Source: Streptomyces griseoloalbus | Lineage (GTDB): Bacteria > Actinomycetota > Actinomycetes > Streptomycetales > Streptomycetaceae | Direction of reading: 5' to 3' | Length of the DNA: 64,000 nt | Assembly: GCA_014650015.1 (NCBI GenBank) | Contig: BMUD01000007.1 | Location: forward strand, 62,001-126,000 | Shown: piece after piece, positions 1-8,318 of the stretch | Numbering within the stretch: position 1 is the first letter of the stretch | Layout: every line of letters begins with the position of its first letter | The notes under the pieces: model-generated | The model's database searches: none | What the model was told of the DNA's origin: nothing | What the model saw: the letters and a program-made list of their open reading frames with translations, nothing else | Position numbers and translations under genes: made by a program

Positions 1-1
1 G

Positions 2-601
2 TACCTCGGCACGCTCCCGCCCGACCGCCTCCCGCTGCTGGCCCGGCACGCGGTGCACGACGTGGCGTTCCGCGTCGTCGGCACCGGCAGCGTCGGCACC
101 CGCTCGTACGTCGTGCTGCTCCTCGATCACCGGGGCGAGCCCCTCGTCCTCCAGGTGAAGGAGGCCCGCCCCTCGGCGCTGGTGCCCCATCTGCGGACGG
201 CCGGCTTCGAGGCCCCGGAGGCCGGGCACGAGGGCAGGCGCGTGGTCGAGGGCCAGAAGCGGATGCAGGTGATAAGCGACAGCCTGCTGGGCTGGACGAC
301 GGTCGACGGGCGCCCCTTCCAGGTGCGCCAGTTCCGCAACCGCAAGGGCAGCGTCGACCCGGCGGCACTGGCCGCCGACCAGATCGACGACTACGCCCGG
401 ATGACCGGTGCCCTGCTCGCCCGCGCCCACTCCCACAGCGCCGACCCCCGCGGCATCGCCGGTTACTGCGGCAAGAACGACGAACTGGACGAGGCGGTGG
501 CGGCGTTCGCCGTCGCCTACGCCGACCGTACGGAGGCGGACCACGCGGACCTGGTGACAGCGGTGCGGTCGGGACGGATCGCGGCGGAGACGGGGGTGTG
601 A
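2..601 (+). CDS. DUF2252 family protein, 3' part only
   Basis: The frame is open from the window edge to the TGA at 599-601, so the 5' part of the gene lies outside. About 199 residues are visible. The segment with GTGSVGTRSYVVLL, then LVLQVKEARPSAL and a later TGALLARAHS is typical of the C-terminal half of DUF2252 proteins, which look like divergent kinase-fold (aminoglycoside phosphotransferase-like) proteins. The biochemical function is unknown. An internal GTG at 53 is not likely to be the start, because family-like sequence continues upstream to the edge. The next gene is on the same strand after about 90 bp. Confidence 0.75.
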   Translation, partial: YLGTLPPDRLPLLARHAVHDVAFRVVGTGSVGTRSYVVLLLDHRGEPLVLQVKEARPSALVPHLRTAGFEAPEAGHEGRRVVEGQKRMQVISDSLLGWTTVDGRPFQVRQFRNRKGSVDPAALAADQIDDYARMTGALLARAHSHSADPRGIAGYCGKNDELDEAVAAFAVAYADRTEADHADLVTAVRSGRIAAETGV

Positions 602-691
602 GCGAGCATCCGGGGGAGGCGCGCGGGCCTGGTCCGGGGTGTGCCGCCGGGGCGGACCATGGGGCCCGGGCGGGTGGCCTACGCTGTCCGG

Positions 692-1534
692 GTGACGACC
701 TCGGAAGGTGAGCAGGGTGGCGGCGGCGCCGGTGCGGAGCGGACGCCCGGCGGTGGTGGTGCGGCGCGGCCCGAGGAGCGGCTGGAGCAGGCCGTACGCG
801 CGGCCGAGCAGGCGCTGATCGAGTTCGAGATCGCCGTGGAGACCTTCCGCGTCGAGGTCGAGAACTTCTCCCGGCTGCACGAACAGAAACTCGGCCCGGT
901 GTACGCCCGCCTGGAGGAGCTCGACGCCCGGATCCTGGAGGCCAGGGCCGCCCGCAGCGACGATCCCGAGGACCGGCGCCGGGCCGACGAGGCGCGCGCC
1001 GGGCTGATGCCGATCCCCGGTGTCGAGGCGCTGATGAACGGCTGGATGGACAGCGACGGCCTCTTCCCGGAGGCCACGGCCATGCTCACGGATCAGCCGG
1101 TCCGGCCCCCGCAGCGGGTGCGGCCCAGCGAGGAGGCCCGCAAGCTCTACCGCGACCTCGCCCGCAAGGCCCACCCGGACCTGGCACAGGAGGACAAGGA
1201 GCGCGCCCGTCGCGAGGAGTTCATCACCCGTGTCAACGCCGCCTACGCCCGTGGCAACGAGGCCGAGCTGCGTGAACTCGCCGAGGAGTGGGCCGCAGGA
1301 CCGGAGCTGAAGCGCGTCCCGAGCGCGGGCGAGGAGCTCTACGCACGCCTCGAATGGCTCTCCCGGCGCAAGGAACTGCTCACGTTGGTCGCCAGGGAGC
1401 TCGAGGACAGTGCCATCGGCTCGATGCTCCGCCTTGCCCCGGACGACCCCGACGCGCTTCTCGACGAGATCGCCGAGCAGCTGCGGGCCCAGGTGACCGA
1501 ACGTGAGGCGGAGCTGGCGGCGCTGCTGGCCTGA
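692..1534 (+). CDS. J-domain-containing protein
   Basis: Predicted 280 residues. After a Gly/Ala-rich N-terminus comes a charged helical segment (roughly residues 25-100) likely to form a coiled coil. A DnaJ-like J domain follows near residues 145-190: RKLYRDLARKAHPDL contains the diagnostic HPD tripeptide, then a helix ending in VNAAYARGN. The C-terminus is again highly charged and helical. There is no Gly/Phe or zinc-finger region, so this is a J-domain-only protein that could direct an Hsp70 (DnaK) to a specific client. I chose the GTG at 692 because the extra residues from an ATG at 641 look noncoding. The client is unknown. Confidence 0.75.
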   Translation: MTTSEGEQGGGGAGAERTPGGGGAARPEERLEQAVRAAEQALIEFEIAVETFRVEVENFSRLHEQKLGPVYARLEELDARILEARAARSDDPEDRRRADEARAGLMPIPGVEALMNGWMDSDGLFPEATAMLTDQPVRPPQRVRPSEEARKLYRDLARKAHPDLAQEDKERARREEFITRVNAAYARGNEAELRELAEEWAAGPELKRVPSAGEELYARLEWLSRRKELLTLVARELEDSAIGSMLRLAPDDPDALLDEIAEQLRAQVTEREAELAALLA

Positions 1535-1568
1535 ACCGGGGGCCGCCCCGTCGGGTAGCGTCGGGGGC

Positions 1569-1916
1569 ATGAGTTTTGGAGCTGGTGTGCCCACGGTCCA
1601 GGTCGCGGACCTCAAGGACGGCGACTTCCTGCTGGACGTCCGCGAGGACGACGAGTGGAAGGCCGGTCACGCCGAAGGGGCGCTGCACATCCCCATCAGT
1701 GAGTTCGTGGCCCGCTACGGCGAGCTGACCGAGGCCGCCCCGCAGGACGGCCGGGTGCATGTGATCTGCCGTTCCGGCGGACGGTCTGCCCAGGTCACGA
1801 TGTATCTGGCCCAGCAGGGCATCGACGCCGTGAATGTGGACGGCGGCATGCAGGTGTGGGAGTCCGCCGGCCGCCCCGTCGTCACCGACGACGGGCAGCA
1901 GGGTCACGTCCTGTAG
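1569..1916 (+). CDS. Rhodanese-like domain protein
   Basis: Predicted 115 residues, the size of a single rhodanese domain. The N-terminal DLKDGDFLLDVREDDEW is the usual first motif of the fold. VICRSGGRSAQ supplies the active-site loop, with cysteine as the sulfur-carrying residue (CRSGGR). GGMQVWESAGRPV is the common end of the domain. Such proteins transfer sulfane sulfur to cyanide or to biosynthetic acceptors; the physiological acceptor cannot be inferred here. The ATG at 1569 begins 34 bp after the J-domain gene, so the two may be cotranscribed. Confidence 0.9.
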   Translation: MSFGAGVPTVQVADLKDGDFLLDVREDDEWKAGHAEGALHIPISEFVARYGELTEAAPQDGRVHVICRSGGRSAQVTMYLAQQGIDAVNVDGGMQVWESAGRPVVTDDGQQGHVL

Positions 1917-2103
1917 CGATTTCCCGCGGACGGCCTCCCGCCGCGAGCCGACGTCCTCCCGCGGGCGCCCGCGCGCTCGGCCCGTCCGCCCGGTGCGCGG
2001 CCCGGCAGGTCCGTCCCCTGCGGCCCTGGGTGTGTCGACCGCACCGGGGCGGGCAGGAAGCCGGTCCGGGCCCGCCGGGACCCGGCCGGGCGCCGGGGTG
2101 TCC

Positions 2104-3162
2104 CTACCGGTCGAAGTCCAGCTCCACCCTTTCCGTCACCGGGTGCGACTGGCAGGCCAGGACATAGCCCGACTCCGTCTCCTCCGCCTCCAGCGCGAAG
2201 TTGCGGTCCATGCGCACCTCACCCGAGACGAGGAAGGCGCGGCAGGTCCCGCACACCCCGCCCTTGCAGGCGTAGGGGGCGTCGGGCCGGTTGCGCAGCA
2301 CCGTCTCCAGGAGGGACTCGCCGTCCTGGACGGGCCAGCTGCCACCGCGTCCGTCGAGCCGGGCGGTGACCGTGCTGTGCGCGGGGGCGGGTGCCGTGGA
2401 GACGGGCGCCGAGCCGGCGTCCACGTGGAAGATCTCCTCATGGATGCGGGAGCGGGCGACCCCCAGACCGCGCAGCGCCCGCTCGGCGCCCTCCACCAGG
2501 CCGTACGGCCCGCACAGGAACCAGCCGTCCACCTGCTCCACGGGCAGCAGCACCGGCAGCAGTCCGGTCAGCCGCTCCCGGTCCAGCCGCCCGGACGGCA
2601 GCCCCGCCTGCTGCTCCTCCCGGGAGAGCGCGGTCACCAGCTGGAACCGCTCGGGGTAGCGGTCCTTCAGGTCGGCGACCTCCTCCAGGAACATCGTCGA
2701 GGCGGTCGTCCGGTCGCTGCGGATCAGACAGAACCGGGCCCCGGGCTCGCGGGCGAGCAGGGTCGAGACGATCGACAGGACCGGGGTGATGCCGCTGCCG
2801 CCGACGATCGCCGCGTACAGGCCGGGCGCCGGAGGGAGCGTGAAGCGGCCGGCCGGGGTCATCACCTCCAGCTCGTCGCCCAGGTCGATCTCCTTGAGCG
2901 CGTACGTGGAGAAGGCGCCGCCCTCGACCAGCCGTACGCCGACCCGGAGGGTGCTCGGCGCCTCGTCATGAGGGGCGGGGGAACAGATGGAGTAGGTGCG
3001 CCGGATCTCCGCGCCGTCGGCGGTGCGCCGCAGGGCCAGGTGCTGGCCGGGGGTGTACCGGTACTCCTCGCGCAGGTGCGGGGGAACGGTGAGGGTGAGG
3101 GCGACGGAGTCGTCGGTGAGCCGGTCGACCGCGGCCACCCGGAGCCGGTGGAAGCGGGCCAT
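2104..3162 (-). CDS. paaE: Phenylacetyl-CoA 1,2-epoxidase reductase subunit PaaE
   Basis: Predicted 352 residues, the normal PaaE length. The N-terminal two thirds is a ferredoxin-NADP reductase module, with the FAD-binding RRTYSICS motif near residue 55 and the NAD(P)-binding GGSGITPVLSI near residue 120. The C-terminal third is a plant-type 2Fe-2S ferredoxin with cysteines in CKGGVCGTC and a fourth in VLACQSH. PaaE passes electrons from NADPH to the diiron subunit PaaA. It is the last gene of the paaABCDE operon. The ATG at 3162 overlaps the paaD stop (TGATG), which indicates translational coupling and fixes the start. Confidence 0.95.
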   Translation of the reverse strand: MARFHRLRVAAVDRLTDDSVALTLTVPPHLREEYRYTPGQHLALRRTADGAEIRRTYSICSPAPHDEAPSTLRVGVRLVEGGAFSTYALKEIDLGDELEVMTPAGRFTLPPAPGLYAAIVGGSGITPVLSIVSTLLAREPGARFCLIRSDRTTASTMFLEEVADLKDRYPERFQLVTALSREEQQAGLPSGRLDRERLTGLLPVLLPVEQVDGWFLCGPYGLVEGAERALRGLGVARSRIHEEIFHVDAGSAPVSTAPAPAHSTVTARLDGRGGSWPVQDGESLLETVLRNRPDAPYACKGGVCGTCRAFLVSGEVRMDRNFALEAEETESGYVLACQSHPVTERVELDFDR

Positions 3163-3701
3163 CACAACTCCTTGAAGTGGTCGAACGGTTCGCGGCAGGT
3201 CAGGCAGCGGCGCAGCGCCTTGCACGCGGTGGACGAGAAACGGCTGAGCAGTTCGGTGTCGGCGGACCCGCAGTGCGGGCAGCGCACGGGAGCCAGGCCG
3301 TCCTCGGCCTGGCCGTCGCGGGTGCGCGTCGGACCCAGCTCCACCCGGACCGGCCCGGAGGCCTCCCGTACACGCGGCGGGGCGATGCCGAACTCCCGCA
3401 GTTTGCGCCGTCCTTCGTCCGTGATGTCGTCGGTCGACCAGGCGGGCGCGAGCACCGTGCGCACGGTGACCTCGCGCACTCCGTGCTCGCGCAGGACCCG
3501 CTCGATGTCCACGCTCATCGCCTCGATGGCCGGGCAGCCGGTGTACGTCGGGGTCAGCTCGACCTCGACGGTGCCGGCCCCGCGCGTGTGCACCGCGCGC
3601 ACCACACCCAGTTCGCGCAGGGTCAGCACGGGCAGTTCGGGGTCGGGCACCGAACCGGCGAGCTCGAGGAGTTCCGCCTCCAGCGGGGTGGTGGTCACCA
3701 T
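3162..3701 (-). CDS. paaD: Phenylacetate degradation protein PaaD (MIP18/DUF59 family)
   Basis: Predicted 179 residues. The N-terminal half has the MIP18/DUF59 fold: SVPDPELPVLTLRELGVVR near residue 15 and TPTYTGCPA near residue 50 with its conserved cysteine. The C-terminus carries a likely Fe-S or zinc site made of CPHCGS and CLTC. PaaD is thought to mature the iron centres of the epoxidase rather than take part in catalysis. It overlaps paaE at its stop. The start at 3701 lies inside the end of paaC (stop 3695-3697), so the operon is tightly packed. Confidence 0.93.
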   Translation of the reverse strand: MVTTTPLEAELLELAGSVPDPELPVLTLRELGVVRAVHTRGAGTVEVELTPTYTGCPAIEAMSVDIERVLREHGVREVTVRTVLAPAWSTDDITDEGRRKLREFGIAPPRVREASGPVRVELGPTRTRDGQAEDGLAPVRCPHCGSADTELLSRFSSTACKALRRCLTCREPFDHFKEL

Positions 3702-4429
3702 GTCGCCCCCGGGTGGCTGCGGTGCAGGTGCTGCATTTCGGCGAGCATGCGGCCGAAGGGCTCGGTGTGCAGGCCCTGACGGCCCGCGCCGGCCGCCCAT
3801 GCTCCCGTGCGCGAGCCGTCGGGCACGGTCAGCGTGGCCCGGCCCAGTGTCTCGGTGACGCGCTCCAGCCAGGCCGTCTCCAGGGCCGCCCGGTCGACGT
3901 CGAGGCCCTCGACCGGCTGGAACATCTCGCCGGTGTAGCGCCACAGCGCGTCCACGGCCCGCTGCGTCCGCCGGTGGCTCTCGTCGGTGCCGTCGCCGAG
4001 CCGCAGCGTCCACTGCTCGGCGTGGTCGAGGTGGTAGGCGGTCTCCTTGACGGCCTTGCCGGCCAGGGGGGCGAACGGCCCGTCCCCGGACGCCAGTTCG
4101 GCGTACAGGAGGTACTGGTGGGCGGAGAAGTACAGCTGCCGGACGATGGTGTGCGCGAAGTCGCCGTTCGGCTGTTCCACCAGCTGGAGGTTGCGGAAGG
4201 CGCGCTCCTCGCGCAGGTAGGCCAGCTCGTCCTCGTCGCCGGCCATCGACAGCAGCACCCGGGCCTGGCCCAGCAGGTCCAGCGCGATGTTGGCGAGGGC
4301 GACCTCCTCCTCCAGCACGGGAGCGTGGCCGGCCCACTCGCCCAGGCGGTGGGAGAGCACCAGCGCGTCGTCACCGAGGGCCAGGGCGGCCGTCGTGTGG
4401 GCGGTGTCCTTGGCGGGTGTCGTCGTCAC
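3695..4429 (-). CDS. paaC: Phenylacetyl-CoA epoxidase structural subunit PaaC
   Basis: Predicted 244 residues, a ferritin-like helical subunit that pairs with PaaA. Recognisable segments are LSHRLGEWAGHAPVLEEEVALANIALDLLGQAR (given here in part: LSHRLGEWAGHAP, EEEVALANIALDLLG), FRNLQLVEQPNGDFA and KETAYHLDHAEQW. PaaC scaffolds the catalytic PaaA within the epoxidase and does not itself carry out oxygen activation. I start it at the GTG at 4429, which overlaps the paaB stop in a GTGA junction. A longer reading upstream has no family similarity and runs through paaB. Third of five operon genes. Confidence 0.93.
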   Translation of the reverse strand: MTTTPAKDTAHTTAALALGDDALVLSHRLGEWAGHAPVLEEEVALANIALDLLGQARVLLSMAGDEDELAYLREERAFRNLQLVEQPNGDFAHTIVRQLYFSAHQYLLYAELASGDGPFAPLAGKAVKETAYHLDHAEQWTLRLGDGTDESHRRTQRAVDALWRYTGEMFQPVEGLDVDRAALETAWLERVTETLGRATLTVPDGSRTGAWAAGAGRQGLHTEPFGRMLAEMQHLHRSHPGATW

Positions 4430-4713
4430 AGGTGCTGCACCCCCTCGGGGATCTCGTAGAACGTCGGGTGCCGGTAGGGCTTGTCCGCGGCCGGTTCGAA
4501 GAACGGGTCCTTCTCGTCGGGCGAGGAGGCGGTGATCGCGGACGACGGCACGACCCAGATCGAGACGCCCTCGCCGCGCCGGGTGTACAGGTCGCGGGCG
4601 TTGCGCAGGGCGAGCTCCGCGTCCGGTGCGTGCAGGCTGCCGGCGTGGGTGTGGGACAGTCCCCGGCGCGAGCGCACGAAGACCTCCCACAGCGGCCAGT
4701 CGGTGTGGGTCAT
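4426..4713 (-). CDS. paaB: Phenylacetyl-CoA epoxidase subunit PaaB
   Basis: Predicted 95 residues, the usual PaaB size. The sequence [20 protein letters not shown] followed by [20 protein letters not shown] and [18 protein letters not shown] is characteristic of PaaB, a small subunit needed for assembly and stability of the PaaABC(E) complex. The ATG at 4713 overlaps the paaA stop in an ATGA junction, and the gene end overlaps the paaC start, so stoichiometric synthesis by translational coupling is likely. Confidence 0.95.
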   Translation of the reverse strand: MTHTDWPLWEVFVRSRRGLSHTHAGSLHAPDAELALRNARDLYTRRGEGVSIWVVPSSAITASSPDEKDPFFEPAADKPYRHPTFYEIPEGVQHL

Positions 4714-5723
4714 GCTCGCGTCGCTCCTGTCTCGCCGTTGGTGTGCTTGGCCGCGTGGGCCGCTGCCGCCTCCCTGACCCAGGCGCCCTCCTCATGGGCC
4801 TGCCTGCGCCGGGTCAGCCGCTGTTCGTTGCACGGGCCGTTGCCCTTGAGGACGTCCCAGAACTCCGTCCAGTCGATCGCGCCGAAGTCGTGGTGCCCGC
4901 GCTCCTCGTTCCACCGCAGGTCGGGGTCGGGGAGGGTGAGGCCGAGCGATGCGGCCTGGGGGACGCAGATGTCCACGAAGCGCTGGCGCAGCTCGTCGTT
5001 GGAGTGCCGCTTGATCTTCCAGGCCATCGACTGCGCGGAGTGCTGGGACTCGTCGTCCGGCGGGCCGAACATCATCAGCGACGGCCACCACCAGCGGTCC
5101 ACCGCGTCCTGCGCCATCGCGTGCTGCTCCGGGGTGCCGCGGCTGAGGGCCAGCAGCAGCTCGTAGCCCTGGCGCTGGTGGAAGGACTCCTCCTTGCAGA
5201 TGCGGACCATGGCGCGCGCGTACGGGCCGTAGGAGCATCGGCACAGGGGCACCTGGTTGGTGATCGCGGCGCCGTCCACGAGCCAGCCGATCGCTCCGAC
5301 GTCCGCCCAGGTCAGCGTGGGGTAGTTGAAGATCGAGGAGTACTTCTGGCGGCCGGAGTGCAGCTTGTCGAGCAGCTCGTCGCGGCCGACGCCGAGGGTC
5401 TCGGCGGCGCTGTAGAGATACAGGCCGTGCCCGGCCTCGTCCTGCACCTTGGCCATCAGGATCGCCTTGCGGCGCAGTGAGGGCGCACGGGTGATCCAGT
5501 TCGCCTCGGGCTGCATGCCGATGATCTCGGAGTGCGCGTGCTGGGCGATCTGCCGGACGAGCGTGGCCCGGTAGGCGTCCGGCATCCAGTCGCGCGGCTC
5601 GATCCGCTCGTCGGCGGCGACGGCCGCGTCGAAGGCGCGCTCGTGGCCGGCGGTGTCACCGGCACCGTCCCGTACGTCGTACGTCTGGCTGCCGGCCGTA
5701 TCGCGGGCGGCTGCTGTCGCCAT
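4710..5723 (-). CDS. paaA: Phenylacetyl-CoA epoxidase catalytic subunit PaaA
   Basis: Predicted 337 residues. This is the diiron oxygenase subunit that forms the 1,2-epoxide of phenylacetyl-CoA. Iron-ligand motifs of the ferritin-like four-helix bundle are visible: [12 protein letters not shown] near residue 93 and [16 protein letters not shown] near residue 170 (EExxH type). The N-terminal 30 or so residues are longer and less ordered than the core. It is the first gene of paaABCDE and so follows the operon promoter. An exact 20-bp copy of a putative TetR (PaaR-like) box lies about 40 bp upstream of its start, at 5761-5780. Confidence 0.96.
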   Translation of the reverse strand: MATAAARDTAGSQTYDVRDGAGDTAGHERAFDAAVAADERIEPRDWMPDAYRATLVRQIAQHAHSEIIGMQPEANWITRAPSLRRKAILMAKVQDEAGHGLYLYSAAETLGVGRDELLDKLHSGRQKYSSIFNYPTLTWADVGAIGWLVDGAAITNQVPLCRCSYGPYARAMVRICKEESFHQRQGYELLLALSRGTPEQHAMAQDAVDRWWWPSLMMFGPPDDESQHSAQSMAWKIKRHSNDELRQRFVDICVPQAASLGLTLPDPDLRWNEERGHHDFGAIDWTEFWDVLKGNGPCNEQRLTRRRQAHEEGAWVREAAAAHAAKHTNGETGATRA

Positions 5724-5760
5724 GGGGTCCCCCTCGACCTGGATGCTTCCCGGAGCACGC

Positions 5761-5780
5761 TCCCGACCGATCGTTCGGTT
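5761..5780 (-). promoter_or_regulatory. Putative PaaR-type TetR operator, copy 1
   Basis: Read on the minus strand the sequence is AACCGAACGATCGGTCGGGA, with inverted arms ACCGA and TCGGT. The same 20 bases occur exactly at 11037-11056 between paaN and paaH. It sits about 40-60 bp upstream of the paaA start codon, a position suited to repression. TetR-type PaaR repressors that respond to phenylacetyl-CoA are known in other actinobacteria and Thermus. Assigning this site to the TetR encoded at 12619-13209 is inference. Confidence 0.7.
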
Positions 5781-5823
5781 CGTGCGATTCCATGGTGTGA
5801 CGGGCGCCGTGAGGTGTCAACCG

Positions 5824-5835
5824 CTGTGGATAACC
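5824..5835 (+). promoter_or_regulatory. Shared 12-mer CTGTGGATAACC, copy 1
   Basis: Matches CTGTGGANAACC, also found at 11075-11086 and 13781-13792, always within about 60 bp of a putative PaaR box. Its complement contains TTATCCACA, a consensus DnaA box. It may be a DnaA site or the site of another regulator. Confidence 0.45.
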
Positions 5836-6035
5836 TGCCGGGATCGCCCGTGGACAACGGCGCTCGGGCCGCGGATGTGGCGACGGCCACGGGACCGGGG
5901 GCCGGACGGGCTGGGCCTGTGGGGCCTGTGCTGAGTACCGTTCCGTGCGACGCGGCGGAGCGGTCGCGCGGGGACGGGCGAGTCGTCCTCGCGGCCGGGA
6001 GTGGGCAGCGACACCTCATCGGGGAACGGGGCGGA

Positions 6036-6959
6036 ATGAACGCGTACGACAAGGGCTCGAACGCCCGGCACGGGCCTGCCGGGCAGGGCGTGCCCGACCC
6101 GCGCCCCGAGCTGCCCGATCCCGCCGTCCCGGCCGACACTCCGGGACCCCGGATTCCTCCCCCCGATCCCGCCGTCCCGGCCGCTCCTCCAGGGCCCCGG
6201 AATCCTGTGCCCGGCCCCGGCGGCCCGGCGGACCGCCCACCCGAGCCGCGCTCCCCGGCCGCCGACGGCACCGGGACCGGCGCATCCGTCCCCGGCCCGC
6301 CGGCCGAGCCCGGTACCGGGGTGGCCGCCCTCTCCCTGCGTTACCGGATCGGCGCCGCGGTGGCGCTCGCGGTCGTCGCGGCCGGGGTCTGTGTGCACCT
6401 CGGCATGACGTTTCTGCATGTCGCGCCCTCGAACACGGTCAGCAAGGAGCACGCCGAGACGATCGAGAGCTGGATCTATCCGGAGTTCGAGCAGAACTGG
6501 AAGCTGTTCGCGCCGAACCCGTTGCAGCAGAACATCGCCGTCCAGGTGCGCGCCGAGGTCCGCACGGCGGACGGGGAGGCGCGGACCACCGGCTGGTACG
6601 ACCTGTCCGCGCAGGACGGCCGGGCCATCGACGGCAACCTGCTGCCCAGCCACACCCAGCAGAACGAACTGCGTCGTGCCTGGGACTTCTTCGTCTCGAC
6701 CCACGACAACGACAACCGCCCGGTGGGCCTGCGCGGAGCGCTGTCCGAGGCGTACATACGCCGGATCGTGGCGCTGCGCCTCCACCGGGTCGACGCGGCC
6801 GGTCCCGGCGGTGTCGTCGACCGCGTCCAGGTCCGTTCGCGGACCGCCAACGTGCCGCCGCCGCAGTGGAGCCGGGAGCACATCTCCACCACGCCCGTCT
6901 ACCGCACCTTGCCCTGGTGGTACCTGCCCGCGGACGAGGCCCGGGGAGGCGTCGGGTGA
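6036..6959 (+). CDS. DUF5819 family membrane-anchored protein
   Basis: Predicted 307 residues. The first 95 or so are rich in Pro, Gly and Ala. A single hydrophobic segment follows near residues 105-125 (AVALAVVAAGVCVHLGMTFLH). The conserved DUF5819 domain is then probably outside the cell, with WIYPEFEQNWKLFAPNP near residue 150. No enzyme activity is known. The TGA overlaps the GTG of the following HTTM gene (GTGA), so the pair is translationally coupled. DUF5819 next to HTTM recurs in Streptomyces as I recall, which suggests a shared membrane task. The ATG at 6036 is the first good start after the control region. Confidence 0.8.
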   Translation: MNAYDKGSNARHGPAGQGVPDPRPELPDPAVPADTPGPRIPPPDPAVPAAPPGPRNPVPGPGGPADRPPEPRSPAADGTGTGASVPGPPAEPGTGVAALSLRYRIGAAVALAVVAAGVCVHLGMTFLHVAPSNTVSKEHAETIESWIYPEFEQNWKLFAPNPLQQNIAVQVRAEVRTADGEARTTGWYDLSAQDGRAIDGNLLPSHTQQNELRRAWDFFVSTHDNDNRPVGLRGALSEAYIRRIVALRLHRVDAAGPGGVVDRVQVRSRTANVPPPQWSREHISTTPVYRTLPWWYLPADEARGGVG

Positions 6960-8308
6960 ACCGCTTCTCCCTGACCTTCTCCCGTGTGATCGCCCGCGTC
7001 ACCGACGCCGCGCTCGGCCCCCATCAGACGGCCGTCATCCGCATCGGCTTCAGCCTGACCTGGCTGCTGTTCCTGCTGCGCGAGTTCCCCCACCGCCAGG
7101 AGCTGTACGGCCCCGACGGGCCCTGGGGCTGGGATCTCGCCGAGCAGCTGGTCGCGACGAACGACAGCTTCACCGTGCTGCTCTGGTCGGACGGCCAGGG
7201 CTGGTTCGAGGCCGTCTACGCGCTCGCCGTGCTGTGGAGCCTCCTGCTGCTGCTCGGCTGGCGCACCCGCACCATGTCGGTGCTCTTCATGGTGGGCGTG
7301 CTGGCGCTGCAGAACCGCAGCGTCTTCATGGGTGACGGCGGCGACAACGTCCTGCACCTGATGTCGATCTACCTGGTGTTCACGCGCTGCGGCCAGGTCT
7401 GGTCCCTGGACGCACGGCGCGCGCGGCGCGCGGCCGCGGCACGCGCGCGTGGAGAGCGGTCGCGCGACCGGGTCGGGCCCGCGCTGTGGGGTGTCCTGGG
7501 GCTGTCGCTGCTCCTGGCGACGCCGGCCGGCCGGATGGACGGCGACTGGTTCATACCGGCGCTGCTGTGGACCGTATGGCTCGCGCAGGGCCTGTGGTGG
7601 CTGGTCGGGCGCCGCGCGGGAACCGGGCAGCCGCGGATCCTGCTGGACGTCGTCGCCAACATCGTGCACAACGGCGCGCTGTTCGTGATCATGGCCGAGG
7701 CGTGTCTGATCTACGCCACGGCCGGCTGGTACAAGGTCCAGGGCTCCCGCTGGCAGGACGGCACCGCGGTCTACTACCCGCTGCACCTGGAGTACTTCTC
7801 CCCCTGGCCCGCCCTCGCGGACCTGCTGTCGGCCAGCGGCACCATGGTGATGCTGGTGACCTATGCGACGGTCGCCATGCAGGTCGCCTTCCCGTTCACG
7901 CTGATCAACCGGCGGGTCAAGAACGTGCTGCTCACGTTCATGATCATCGAACACGCGGTGATCGCCGTCGTGCTCGGGCTGCCCTTCTTCTTCCCGTTCA
8001 CGCTGATCAACCGGCGGGTCAAGAACGTGCTGCTCACGTTCATGATCATCGAACACGCGGTGATCGCCGTCGTGCTCGGGCTGCCCTTCTTCTCCCTGGC
8101 GATGATCGCGGCCGACTCGGTCTTCCTGCCGACGTCCTTCCTGCGCCGCCTGGGCGGCCTGGCGGCACGCGCGTGGGGACGGCTGCGCCCGCGCGGCGGC
8201 GGTGCGTTCGTTCCGGAGCAGCGGTCCCCTGGCGGCGGCGGTCCTGTCGGCAAGGACCCGGTGGAGGCGGCCCCCGCACGTGGCGGAGCGCCGAGCCCGC
8301 GCACGTAG
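6956..8308 (+). CDS. HTTM (vitamin K-dependent carboxylase-like) membrane protein with internal duplication
   Basis: Predicted 450 residues with many hydrophobic helices. The start VNRFSLTF followed by HQTAVIRIGFSLTWLLFLLREF, and WYKVQGSRWQDGTAVYYPLH near residue 260, is typical of bacterial HTTM proteins related to gamma-glutamyl carboxylase. Their substrates are mostly unknown. Residues about 312-345 (FPFTLINRRVKNVLLTFM onward) are followed directly by an exact second copy of 34 residues, from a 102-bp DNA tandem duplication at 7888-8091. The duplicated piece includes a membrane helix, so topology may change. Without it the protein would be about 416 residues. Coupled to the upstream DUF5819 gene. 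Confidence 0.85.
   Translation: MNRFSLTFSRVIARVTDAALGPHQTAVIRIGFSLTWLLFLLREFPHRQELYGPDGPWGWDLAEQLVATNDSFTVLLWSDGQGWFEAVYALAVLWSLLLLLGWRTRTMSVLFMVGVLALQNRSVFMGDGGDNVLHLMSIYLVFTRCGQVWSLDARRARRAAAARARGERSRDRVGPALWGVLGLSLLLATPAGRMDGDWFIPALLWTVWLAQGLWWLVGRRAGTGQPRILLDVVANIVHNGALFVIMAEACLIYATAGWYKVQGSRWQDGTAVYYPLHLEYFSPWPALADLLSASGTMVMLVTYATVAMQVAFPFTLINRRVKNVLLTFMIIEHAVIAVVLGLPFFFPFTLINRRVKNVLLTFMIIEHAVIAVVLGLPFFSLAMIAADSVFLPTSFLRRLGGLAARAWGRLRPRGGGAFVPEQRSPGGGGPVGKDPVEAAPARGGAPSPRT
7888..8091 (+). repeat. Exact 102-bp tandem duplication inside the HTTM gene
   Basis: Copy 1 is 7888-7989 and copy 2 is 7990-8091, with no base difference. The unit is 34 codons, so the frame is kept. Short pyrimidine-rich CTTC motifs lie at both ends, as expected for slippage or unequal crossover. 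Absence of any divergence means it is very recent or an assembly artefact. Confidence 0.95.
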
Positions 8309-8318
8309 GCTGCTCACC

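Larger units (their letters stand above)
5724..6035. promoter_or_regulatory. Control region of paaABCDE
   Basis: This 312-bp gap lies between the divergent paaA and DUF5819 genes and holds no convincing ORF. It contains the putative TetR box at 5761-5780. Two DnaA-box-like nonamers lie further from paaA: TTATCCACA (complement of 5825-5833) and TTGTCCACG (complement of 5849-5857). The remainder shows no clear signal to me. Confidence 0.6.
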
